Positions 15,688-23,167 of a stretch of 24,099 nt of DNA are shown piece after piece. The translations under genes and the position numbers were made by a program. Source of the DNA: CAZODA01 sp964578485 (GTDB taxonomy: Bacteria > Bacteroidota > Bacteroidia > Bacteroidales > Marinilabiliaceae); contig CAZODA010000048.1 in assembly GCA_964578485.1 (NCBI GenBank), positions 1 to 24,099 of the forward strand, read 5' to 3'. How positions within the stretch are numbered: position 1 is the first letter of the stretch; each line of letters opens with the position of its first letter. Under the pieces are notes generated by a model. It was given only the letters and a program-made list of their open reading frames with translations, ran no database searches and was not told where the DNA came from.

Positions 15688-16098
15688 ATGATAAAACAGT
15701 ATTTTATTAAATTACCTGAGTTTAGCCGAGGATACCATATAATAACAAATTATATTGAGTCAGAGTTGACCGCGCTACCTGAAACAGGTCTGGTGAATAT
15801 TTTTATACAGCACACTTCAGCCGGAATTACCCTTAATGAAAATGTTGACCCTACAGTAAGGGAGGATTTTGAAACTATATTAAATAATATTGTTCCGGAA
15901 AGTAATACCGATTATAAACATTATATGGAAGGCTCCGATGATATGCCCGCACATGTTAAATCTTCATTGATGGGACAATCATTGACAATACCAATAGTGA
16001 ATAAACGACTGGCATTGGGAATGTGGCAAGGAATTTATCTTTGTGAATTTAGAAACTATGGAGGCCCCAGAAAATTAATCCTTACTGTTTATAGCTGA
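15688..16098 (+). CDS. yjbQ: YjbQ family (UPF0047) protein
   Basis: The 136-residue protein has the full YjbQ signature: FIQHTSAGITLNENVDPTVREDFE (36-59; spans two family motifs), a YMEGSDDMPAHVKSSLMG block with metal-binding-type His and acidic residues, and LGMWQGIYLCEFRNYGGPRK near the end. Members are called secondary thiamine-phosphate synthases because of weak side activity; the real cellular role is unclear. Standing alone, it ends 27 bp before the convergent HAD gene, with a bidirectional terminator between them. Confidence 0.92.
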   Translation: MIKQYFIKLPEFSRGYHIITNYIESELTALPETGLVNIFIQHTSAGITLNENVDPTVREDFETILNNIVPESNTDYKHYMEGSDDMPAHVKSSLMGQSLTIPIVNKRLALGMWQGIYLCEFRNYGGPRKLILTVYS

Positions 16099-16102
16099 TT
16101 AC

Positions 16103-16130
16103 AAAAACTTTGTTTGACAAAGCTTTTATT
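16103..16130. terminator. Bidirectional terminator, yjbQ / HAD gene
   Basis: CTTTGT (16108-16113) and ACAAAG (16117-16122) form a stem with loop TTG. Flanking A-runs on the left and T-runs on the right give a U-tract on whichever strand is transcribed. It lies between the stop codons of two convergent genes and overlaps the HAD stop (TTA at 16126-16128), so it can serve both. Confidence 0.7.
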
Positions 16131-16812
16131 GAACAATTTTATCCCAAAACTTTAATAATTCCAAGGTGTCGGGTAATACTATTGAAGCACCGGCATCCTC
16201 TAATTCCTCCGGTTTTAAAATTCCGGTATTAACAGCAATGGTATGGATCTTTGCAGATACGGCAGATTGAACCCCCAATGGTGCATTCTCAACTACTATT
16301 ACTTGATCAGAAGAATGTCCGGATTTTTCGAGAGCCATAAAATAAGGCTCAGGATCAGGCTTTCCCTTCTTTACGTCAAAACCACTAATTATTTTGTCAC
16401 TATTGATATTATAATCCTTTTTTAAACGCGATAGTAATGAAGGCTGCCTCGATCCCGTAACAACTATTATATCTAAGCCTGATTGAATGGTTTTTTCTAC
16501 AACTTCTTGCATGCCGGGCATTAATGGCGACTCAGGAGCACTTAACATCAGCTCGGTCTTTTTTGAATATATGGCCTCAATATCCTCTTCAGTAGCCTCA
16601 CGATCGCTATATTGCTTGAAAGCTATTTCAATAGTGGAAGAACCGGTACGGCCTTCATTTAAATAAGCATCATATTCAGGAAAAATAATACCGGCTTGCC
16701 GGAAACTCTCAACCCACGTGATGGCATGATTTGGCATTGAATCATATAAAACACCATCCATATCAAAAAAAATTGCCTTTAGTTTTTTTGGAAAAATATT
16801 ATACTTTTGCAT
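16126..16812 (-). CDS. HAD-family phosphatase/phosphomutase-like
   Basis: The 228-residue haloacid dehalogenase family protein has motif I FFDMDGVLYDS (D17 nucleophile, D19), motif II VVTGS, motif III KGKPDPEPY and motif IV ENAPLGVQSA. A helical cap lies between residues 25 and 95, as in beta-phosphoglucomutase and phosphoglycolate phosphatase relatives. The substrate is probably a sugar phosphate but is not decided. A near-consensus element (CATCTTTG, 7 of 8) at 16818-16825 lies only a few bases before the ATG, so the transcript may be nearly leaderless. Convergent with yjbQ. Confidence 0.87.
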   Translation of the reverse strand: MQKYNIFPKKLKAIFFDMDGVLYDSMPNHAITWVESFRQAGIIFPEYDAYLNEGRTGSSTIEIAFKQYSDREATEEDIEAIYSKKTELMLSAPESPLMPGMQEVVEKTIQSGLDIIVVTGSRQPSLLSRLKKDYNINSDKIISGFDVKKGKPDPEPYFMALEKSGHSSDQVIVVENAPLGVQSAVSAKIHTIAVNTGILKPEELEDAGASIVLPDTLELLKFWDKIVQ

Positions 16813-16970
16813 AGTTGCAAAGATGCATAAAATTTATGAAACCAAGTATAAGCTTAATAATCGATCAAATATTTGAATGTTTTCTCTTTGTATTTATCAA
16901 TTATTGAAATGCTTGGATTATTCTTTTGATTTAGTTGAATTTTTTTCCGACTAAATGCATGCAGCTAATT

Positions 16971-17663
16971 ATGAATGAGTTAATAGGCCTTGTTTTGAAT
17001 ATTTCAATAAATAAATCTATAAAAGAATTATTTCCTGACCTGAAGATAGGATCTCTCCTTTTTATGGTAAATGTGAGCGACTCTGATGATAGAATTATTA
17101 ATGAAATGAATAAATTAAATCGGGTATTGATACCCAATTTAACTCCTGAATCTATCCGCCGTCATACTATTGTTGAAGCAACAAAAAATGCTTATAGGAA
17201 AATGGGAAAAGACCCTAATAGATACCGACCGGCAGCAGAAAGCCTTTTGCGACGATTGGCACAAAAAAGGGATTTGTACTTTGTAAATAATGTTGTTGAT
17301 ATACTAAATATGGTTTCGTTGGCTTCCGGTTTTTCTATTGGTGGCTACGATGCTGATAAAATTGTTGGTCAGGTGATGCTCGGAATAGGCCAAGCCTCAG
17401 AACCTTATGAAGGAATTGGGCGTGGAAAATTGAATATTGAAAATCTTCCTGTCTTTCGTGATGAAAAAGGATCCTTTGGCTCTCCAACCAGTGATTCTGT
17501 TCGTACCATGGTAGATCATGAAACTAAAAGATTTTTAATGTTGTTTCCTTCTTTTAATGGAGAGCTGCTTTTATTAAAAGAAGCTATGAAGTCAGCAAAA
17601 CAATGGCTTATGGATTTGAGCAATGCTGAACTTCTAAAAAGTAAAATATATGATACTAAGTAA
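16971..17663 (+). CDS. Stand-alone B3/B4 tRNA-binding domain protein
   Basis: The roughly 230-residue protein matches the B3/B4 domain of the phenylalanyl-tRNA synthetase beta chain: RRHTIVEATKNAYRKMGKDPNRYRPAAESLLRR, then LYFVNNVVDILNMVSLASGFSIGGYDADKI (both are continuous family blocks). In PheRS this domain edits Tyr-tRNA-Phe; free-standing copies are thought to edit or inspect tRNA, but the role is unproven here. Start: ATG 16971 is preferred, with ATG 16959 possible; the longer frame opens with TTG at 16935. A YycJ-type gene follows 10 bp later, probably in one transcript. Confidence 0.83.
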   Translation: MNELIGLVLNISINKSIKELFPDLKIGSLLFMVNVSDSDDRIINEMNKLNRVLIPNLTPESIRRHTIVEATKNAYRKMGKDPNRYRPAAESLLRRLAQKRDLYFVNNVVDILNMVSLASGFSIGGYDADKIVGQVMLGIGQASEPYEGIGRGKLNIENLPVFRDEKGSFGSPTSDSVRTMVDHETKRFLMLFPSFNGELLLLKEAMKSAKQWLMDLSNAELLKSKIYDTK

Positions 17664-17673
17664 TTAATTTGAT

Positions 17674-18432
17674 ATGCTTGAAATTTGTGCAATAGCATCA
17701 GGAAGTAATGGAAATTGTTATTATATCGGAAATAAAAATGATGCGATATTGATAGATGCAGGAATCAGCCGAAAAAAGATTTTGGAACGAATGGAGAAAA
17801 AAGGACTCGATCCCAAAAAAATACGAGCGATAATAATTTCTCATGAACATACCGACCATATGAGAGGAGTTCGTGTCTTAGCAAAAAATATTGATGTTCC
17901 GGTTTTTATGACTCCGGATTCATGGAAAAATAGCTGGGGACCAAACCGACCTGATAAAGTGAGCTATTTTTCACCCGGCGATGTCTTGGAAATAGGTAGT
18001 TTTAAAATACATAGCTTTTTGAAAAATCATGATGCTGCCGAACCATGTAGTTTTAGACTTGAATATAAGGGGAAAAATGTAGGAGTTTTTACCGATATAG
18101 GTTCAGTTTGTGATAATGTGAAAAGCCACTTCGCAGAATGCCAAGCAGTCTTTCTTGAATCAAATTATGATGAAGAAATGTTGTGGAAAGGAACTTATCC
18201 TATACATTTAAAAGAAAGAGTGGCAAGTGATTACGGACATCTATCAAATATGCAGGCCTATGAATTGCTTAGTGAATTTAAACATCCAAAATTGAAAATG
18301 GTTTTTCTCTCCCATCTATCACAAGAAAATAACAGCCCCGAAATAGCAATGAATACTTTTAAAGCACTTGCAAATGAATTAATTATTAATGTTACCAACC
18401 GCTACGATGCCGGTGATGTATTTGAATTGTAA
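17674..18432 (+). CDS. Metallo-beta-lactamase-fold hydrolase, YycJ/WalJ type
   Basis: The 252-residue protein opens with LEICAIASGSNGNCYYIG, the YycJ (VicX/WalJ) hallmark, then ILIDAG and the metal motif SHEHTDH (56-62). Later ligands are in KNHDA and FTDIG, and a last histidine is in the FLSHLSQENN block. YycJ relatives are linked to DNA processing and cell-wall/cell-division control; an exonuclease activity has been proposed. It follows the B3/B4 gene by 10 bp and ends 16 bp before the convergent ablB. Fold is certain, substrate not. Confidence 0.88.
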   Translation: MLEICAIASGSNGNCYYIGNKNDAILIDAGISRKKILERMEKKGLDPKKIRAIIISHEHTDHMRGVRVLAKNIDVPVFMTPDSWKNSWGPNRPDKVSYFSPGDVLEIGSFKIHSFLKNHDAAEPCSFRLEYKGKNVGVFTDIGSVCDNVKSHFAECQAVFLESNYDEEMLWKGTYPIHLKERVASDYGHLSNMQAYELLSEFKHPKLKMVFLSHLSQENNSPEIAMNTFKALANELIINVTNRYDAGDVFEL

Positions 18433-18448
18433 ATTGTTATAAAAGACT

Positions 18449-19267
18449 TTAATTATTCTTATACCAAATATTCATACTCTCTATTTTCCCTGATATTTGA
18501 GTGTTATTGTGTAAAGTACCACAATATTTATAACCAAGATTATAGAAGGTTTTATTCATAGCCAAAGAATTTAGCCTTGCTATGGTATAAAAACATTTAT
18601 AACCATCAGCTATTAATTTGTCCTCCATAAATGCCAATAGATGCATGGCTAAACCCTTGCCCCTGTGAGAGGGTATTACAGCAAAATCGGTCATTTCAAC
18701 ATTTCTTTGCTCGTAGCGGCAATCGGCTGCACTAACGGCAACCAATTGTCGTTTGTAAAAGGCACCAAAGTAACGAGTAGCTCCATTACTTATTGACTTT
18801 TTTAAAAAATCAGGATCAAAAATTGGAAATGGATATGTTTTAAATACTTTATTAAATACAGTAATAATTTTATTTATGTGATTTTCATTCAATTCCTCTA
18901 TATGATAATCAATATTGGCAGGGAGGGAATTTTTTTCTGAAGGATCAAGTAATAGTTTTTGAAATTCTGCCAGACTTTTACTGTTTGGCTCAGCACGCTT
19001 TGGATCAGTATATTTCACCATAAAAAATGCGTCATCGCAAGCATAGTAAAAATTCGGAATAATAGCTTCAATAATATACCCTGCTTCAAAAAAAGCAGGT
19101 GCATATTGTGCCGGAATATTTACAAAAAGCTTCGTGTAATCATTTTTATCCGCTAATTGTTGAATTTCATCAATAATTACAGGGAAATCATCAGGATGTA
19201 AGTCTATTAAGTATATTCTGTTATTTGATTTATTATGTGAAATCTTTGATTTTAAATTATTTGTCAT
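18449..19267 (-). CDS. ablB: Beta-lysine N6-acetyltransferase
   Basis: The 272-residue protein makes N-epsilon-acetyl-beta-lysine from beta-lysine and acetyl-CoA. The N-terminal half (YLIDLHPDDFPVIIDEI, LFVNIPAQYAPAFFEAGY, FYYACDDAFFMVKY) is typical of AblB. The C-terminal half is a GNAT fold with YFGAFYKRQLVAVSAADC and the acetyl-CoA loop RGKGLA. The start at ATG 19267 overlaps the ablA stop by 11 bp, so translation is probably coupled; an in-frame ATG at 19315 would lie further inside ablA. Being paired with a lysine 2,3-aminomutase strongly supports the role. The product is a compatible solute against salt stress, known from methanogens and some bacteria. Confidence 0.9.
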   Translation of the reverse strand: MTNNLKSKISHNKSNNRIYLIDLHPDDFPVIIDEIQQLADKNDYTKLFVNIPAQYAPAFFEAGYIIEAIIPNFYYACDDAFFMVKYTDPKRAEPNSKSLAEFQKLLLDPSEKNSLPANIDYHIEELNENHINKIITVFNKVFKTYPFPIFDPDFLKKSISNGATRYFGAFYKRQLVAVSAADCRYEQRNVEMTDFAVIPSHRGKGLAMHLLAFMEDKLIADGYKCFYTIARLNSLAMNKTFYNLGYKYCGTLHNNTQISGKIESMNIWYKNN

Positions 19268-20621
19268 CACTATTTGTGTTGTTTGTTTTTTGATCACTGT
19301 CTGAATTTCCACCATTTCTTCTTATTAATCTTTCGTTATTTGATGGGATCAGTGATATAGTATCATCATAGTCTGAAAGTAACTGTTCAACACCTATGGC
19401 GTTATATTCATCACTTCCTTCTGTGTCTAATTCTAAATTACAAGTTTTACAGTTCCTATCGCAAATTGTAGTTTCATATTTTTCAGGCTCCTGATATGAA
19501 GTAATTACACCTTCATAATTGCGTAATATTACCTTATTTGTGCTCCATGAAATTATGTAATTGGGCATTAGAGGTATTTTACCGCCACCTCCGGGAGCAT
19601 CTACCACAAAGGTTGGAACTGCAAAACCACTGGTATGACCAATAAGACTCTCCATAATTTCAATTCCTTTGCCAACAGGAGTACGAAAATGTGAAAGACC
19701 TTCAGAGAGATCGCATTGATATAAATAATATGGACGTACCCTGTTTTTAACCAATTTATGTACAAGACTTTTCATTATGCGAGGACAATCATTTATATCA
19801 GCTAATAAAACGGATTGATTTCCAAGAGGAATTCCTGCATCTGCCAATTTGCTAAGTGATTCCCTCGCCGACAATGTTAATTCGCGTGGATGATTAAAAT
19901 GAGTGTTGATCCAAATGGGGTGATGCTTTTTTAACATATCTACTAAGTCGTCAGTAATACGATAAGGCAATACGACAGGAGTTCTTGTTCCTATTCTTAT
20001 AACCTCAACATGAGGGATGGCACGCAATTCGGTTAAAATCCAGTTGAGATAATCGTCAGAAAGTAAAAAAGGATCTCCACCTGATAATAAAACATCTCTT
20101 ATTTGTGGAGTGTTTTTTATATAAGCAATTCCATTTTTAATTTGCGACTTGGCAGGGATATAATCGCGGTCGCCAACTTTTCGCTTGCGAGTACAATGCC
20201 TGCAATACATAGCACAAACATTGCTCACGAGAAGAAGAACACGATCAGGATACCTGTGGGTAATTCCAGGTACCGGACTGTCACGATCCTCGGATAATGG
20301 ATCACCCATTTCACTGTTAGAGACAATTAATTCACGACTATCTAAAAAGGATTGTTTAAATATTGGGTCATGGCGGTAATTATCTTTTTTAATTAAAGAA
20401 AGGTAATAAGGAGTAATAGATAAAGGGAATTTCTTTAGAGTCTTGTTGTATCCGGCCTTTTCTTTATCGGAAAATTGTATCCCCGTAAGCCTTTCTACTT
20501 GTTCAATGGACTTTATCGAATTTCGTAACTGCCATTTCCAGTCTTTCCAATTTCTTAATACTGTTTTAGCTTCAATTTTATGGGCAATGTCTTGTTGATG
20601 TTTTGTGAAAATTTTTTCCAT
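19257..20621 (-). CDS. ablA: Lysine 2,3-aminomutase (KamA/AblA)
   Basis: This radical-SAM, PLP-dependent enzyme converts L-lysine to L-beta-lysine. Numbering from ATG 20621 (454 residues): cluster motif C136-x3-C140-x2-C143, QCDLSEGLSHFR with D304, and DAPGGGGK with D341 and PLP lysine K348. Spacing of D304, D341 and K348 matches D293, D330 and K337 of clostridial lysine aminomutase. A C-terminal CDRNCKTC cysteine cluster is also present. The full length and this tail argue against EF-P-specific EpmB. ATG 20642 is an alternative start seven codons upstream. No lysine-fermentation genes lie nearby; the overlapping ablB points to osmolyte synthesis. A long hairpin-rich region lies upstream. Confidence 0.93.
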   Translation of the reverse strand: MEKIFTKHQQDIAHKIEAKTVLRNWKDWKWQLRNSIKSIEQVERLTGIQFSDKEKAGYNKTLKKFPLSITPYYLSLIKKDNYRHDPIFKQSFLDSRELIVSNSEMGDPLSEDRDSPVPGITHRYPDRVLLLVSNVCAMYCRHCTRKRKVGDRDYIPAKSQIKNGIAYIKNTPQIRDVLLSGGDPFLLSDDYLNWILTELRAIPHVEVIRIGTRTPVVLPYRITDDLVDMLKKHHPIWINTHFNHPRELTLSARESLSKLADAGIPLGNQSVLLADINDCPRIMKSLVHKLVKNRVRPYYLYQCDLSEGLSHFRTPVGKGIEIMESLIGHTSGFAVPTFVVDAPGGGGKIPLMPNYIISWSTNKVILRNYEGVITSYQEPEKYETTICDRNCKTCNLELDTEGSDEYNAIGVEQLLSDYDDTISLIPSNNERLIRRNGGNSDSDQKTNNTNSDDK

Positions 20622-20642
20622 GATATGGTTTATACCTATCAT

Positions 20643-20946
20643 TTTTGATAGTTAATTCAATTAAAAAGAGATAAGCAATTTTGCTTTGGAACATTTAAAT
20701 AACAATTATAAAATTATTATTTTTGGATTAGGCATATATCAGTAACTCACTGATATTTAAGCTCCGTAAAAGGATTTTTAAAAAAAACGAAGTCTTTGGC
20801 AGGGAATAATCAATAATGAAGTAAAAAGAAATTTCAGATCATATCTTATAATTTTACAAACTATGTTTGTGAGGCAAATATATATAAAAATATATGATGA
20901 CCGAATAATATGTACAGCTATCTTAAAATTTAACAAAAAATAGCTT
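20643..20946. promoter_or_regulatory. Leader/promoter region upstream of ablA
   Basis: No gene is seen in these 304 bp. On the minus strand TATATTTG at 20875-20882 matches the -7 element and would give a leader of about 225-245 nt before ablA. Within it lie four inverted repeats: ACAAAC/GTTTGT (20856-20870), an 8-bp perfect stem ATATCAGT/ACTGATAT (20736-20756), AAGCAA/TTGCTT (20673-20686) and CTATCA/TGATAG (20636-20651, spanning the alternative ATG). I match it to no known riboswitch. The M3 peptidase gene upstream may also read through. Confidence 0.45.
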
Positions 20947-22977
20947 TTATTTCAATCCATTTCTTTTTAACAGATGTTCAACTGTTGGCTCCCCACCCTT
21001 AAACTTAATATATAAATCCATTGGATGAACTGTTCCTCCTTTGGAAAGAATTAATTTTCTGAATCTGACAGCAGTTTTTGTGTCGTAAATTCCTTTTTTT
21101 TCAAATAAAGAATATGCATCGGCATCCAATACTTCAGCCCATTTATATCCATAATATCCGGAAGCATAGCCACCATTAAAAATATGTGCAAATGCTGTGC
21201 TGAAACAACTATTGTCAATTATAGGAAGGAGTTCTGTTTTTGACATTGCCTGCTTTTCAAATAATTCGGGATCTATATCTATAGCTTTAGAAACAGTATG
21301 CCATGCCATATCATTATAAGCGAAACCTAATTGTCGTATAGTTTGATATCCTGATTGAAAATTACTGCCGGCTATTATCTTGTCAACTAATTCGTCAGCT
21401 ATGGCTTCTCCTGATTTGTAGTGTGTTCCAACCTCTTGTAACCATTCTTTTTCCCTTGCCCAATTTTCCATTAATTGAGAAGGTAGCTCCACAAAATCAC
21501 GGAAAACATTTGTGCCCGATAAACTTTCATATTTCACCTTACTGAAAATACCATGTAAAGCATGCCCAAATTCATGTAAAAAAGTTGTAAGCTCCTGATA
21601 GTTGAGTAAGGAAGGCTGACTGCCTGTGCCTTCAGTGAAATTGCAAACAACAGAAATTTGCGAGGGAATGATTTTTCTGTTTTTAATATGCCGATTTTTA
21701 TAAGATGTCATCCAGGCACCTCCTTGCTTAGATTTTCGCGGATGAAAATCTAAATATAAAACAGAAAGAAATGAACCGTCATTGTCATAAACTTCATAGA
21801 CTTCCACATCTTTATGATATTTGGGTATGGAATCATTCTTTTTATAACTCAAGCCCCAAAGTTTTGTTGTGAGTTTGAAAATTCCTTGCTTTACATTTTC
21901 AAGTTGAAAATAGGGTTTGATCATTTCGTCGTCAACATTATAGAGCGAATTTTTCAACTTTTCTGAATAATAAGCAAAATCCCACTTTTGCAACTTGCCT
22001 TTAAAGCCCTCTTTCTTTGCAAAAGCAATAAGTTCATTAATTTCTTTTAATGCGTAGGGATATGCTTTTTCATATAAATCATTCAATAAATCCATGACCT
22101 TGTCGGGATGCCCTGCCATTCTTTCTTCCAACACATAATGTGAGAATGTTTTATATCCTAACAATTTGGCTTGTTCCATACGTAGATCAACCTGCCGTAT
22201 AAGGTTTTCTTTATTGTTGTAAGGATTGTTTTGGTTTGCTCTAAAAGAATAAGCTTTGAAAAGCTTCTCCCTTAATTTTCTGTTATCGGCATATTTCATA
22301 AATGCTAAATAACTGGGTCCTTGAAGCGAAAATAACCATCCTTCCTTATTCTCCTTTTCAGCTAAATATTTTGCCGATTCACAAATAGCAGGTGGCAAGC
22401 CACTTAAATCAGCTTTATTGATGATATGTAAATGATAATTATTGGTTTCTTCAAGAAGATTTTCTCCAAATTGAACTGATAACTTTGATAACTCGGCAGT
22501 TATATCTCTATATCGTTCTTTGTCTATATCGCTTAATAGAGCACCACTTCTTTTGAAATTTTTGTAAGTCTTTTCCAATAAAGTTGTTTTTTCTCTGCTA
22601 AGCTTAAGCTCTTCCTTTTTATTGTAGAGCTGCTGAACCCTTTTAAATAATTCAGGATTCAACCATATATCATTACTGTATTCTGATATTAACTGAGAAA
22701 CATCAGCTGTTATTAATTGAATGTTTTTATTTGTTTCAGCAGCATTTAAATTATATAATATAGAACTGATACGCTTAAGCTGCTCACCGGCTTTCTCCAA
22801 AGCTTCAATAGTATTAGAAAAAGAAGGAGGCTTTTTATTGCTTGCTATTGCATTAATTTCTGAACGCCCGATTTGCATGGCAATTTTAAAAGCAGGTAAA
22901 AAATGTTCTGCTTGAATATCAGTAAATGGTGGAGTTTTAAAAGGAGTAGAATATGGTAATAATAAAGGATTTTGCAT
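20947..22977 (-). CDS. M3 family oligopeptidase / peptidyl-dipeptidase
   Basis: The 676-residue zinc peptidase is of the M3A group (oligopeptidase A / Dcp / thimet-like). The zinc motif is H468-E-F-G-H472, with E497 in DFVELPSQ as third ligand; the YASGYYGY substrate loop lies near residue 604. The helical N-terminal part (about 1-400) is typical and narrows the active-site channel so that only short peptides enter. No signal peptide is visible, so a cytoplasmic role in degrading peptides is likely. Oligopeptidase A and Dcp activities cannot be told apart by eye. It lies upstream of ablA in the same direction and diverges from the DUF6588-like gene. Confidence 0.93.
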   Translation of the reverse strand: MQNPLLLPYSTPFKTPPFTDIQAEHFLPAFKIAMQIGRSEINAIASNKKPPSFSNTIEALEKAGEQLKRISSILYNLNAAETNKNIQLITADVSQLISEYSNDIWLNPELFKRVQQLYNKKEELKLSREKTTLLEKTYKNFKRSGALLSDIDKERYRDITAELSKLSVQFGENLLEETNNYHLHIINKADLSGLPPAICESAKYLAEKENKEGWLFSLQGPSYLAFMKYADNRKLREKLFKAYSFRANQNNPYNNKENLIRQVDLRMEQAKLLGYKTFSHYVLEERMAGHPDKVMDLLNDLYEKAYPYALKEINELIAFAKKEGFKGKLQKWDFAYYSEKLKNSLYNVDDEMIKPYFQLENVKQGIFKLTTKLWGLSYKKNDSIPKYHKDVEVYEVYDNDGSFLSVLYLDFHPRKSKQGGAWMTSYKNRHIKNRKIIPSQISVVCNFTEGTGSQPSLLNYQELTTFLHEFGHALHGIFSKVKYESLSGTNVFRDFVELPSQLMENWAREKEWLQEVGTHYKSGEAIADELVDKIIAGSNFQSGYQTIRQLGFAYNDMAWHTVSKAIDIDPELFEKQAMSKTELLPIIDNSCFSTAFAHIFNGGYASGYYGYKWAEVLDADAYSLFEKKGIYDTKTAVRFRKLILSKGGTVHPMDLYIKFKGGEPTVEHLLKRNGLK

Positions 22978-23024
22978 AAGATAAAAATATTCCTACAATT
23001 TTAATTAATCAGTATCACTTTACA

Positions 23025-23049
23025 AAACAAACAATGCTATTGTTTGTTT
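23025..23049. repeat. Perfect 11-bp inverted repeat
   Basis: AAACAAACAAT and ATTGTTTGTTT form a perfect 11-bp stem with a 3-nt loop (GCT). It lies in the 190-bp gap between the divergent M3 peptidase and DUF6588-like genes. It could be a regulator-binding site or a cruciform/hairpin. No U-tract points to it being a terminator, and no gene ends here. Confidence 0.6.
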
Positions 23050-23091
23050 GTATATAAACAAATATTAAATATTGATTATATTAAATTACAG

Positions 23092-23099
23092 TATCTTTG
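23092..23099 (+). promoter_or_regulatory. Promoter -7 element for DUF6588-like gene
   Basis: TATCTTTG matches TAnnTTTG, about 69 nt before the ATG at 23168. TTG at 23072-23074 is a possible -33 element at a rather short spacing of 17 nt. Confidence 0.45.
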
Positions 23100-23167
23100 A
23101 ATGCCGCTTTTAGCTTGGTAAAAGAGGAAATTGAAAGCATTTAATCTTAATATATATAATATGAGCT

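Noticed and set aside
19257..20621. Lysine aminomutase read as EpmB (EF-P modification)
   Set aside because: Full length, complete substrate-lysine aspartates and the overlapping ablB favour free-lysine aminomutase; no epmA or efp is next to it.
20736..20756. 8-bp hairpin as intrinsic terminator of the M3 peptidase gene
   Set aside because: No U-tract follows on the minus strand, and it lies about 190 bp past the stop codon.
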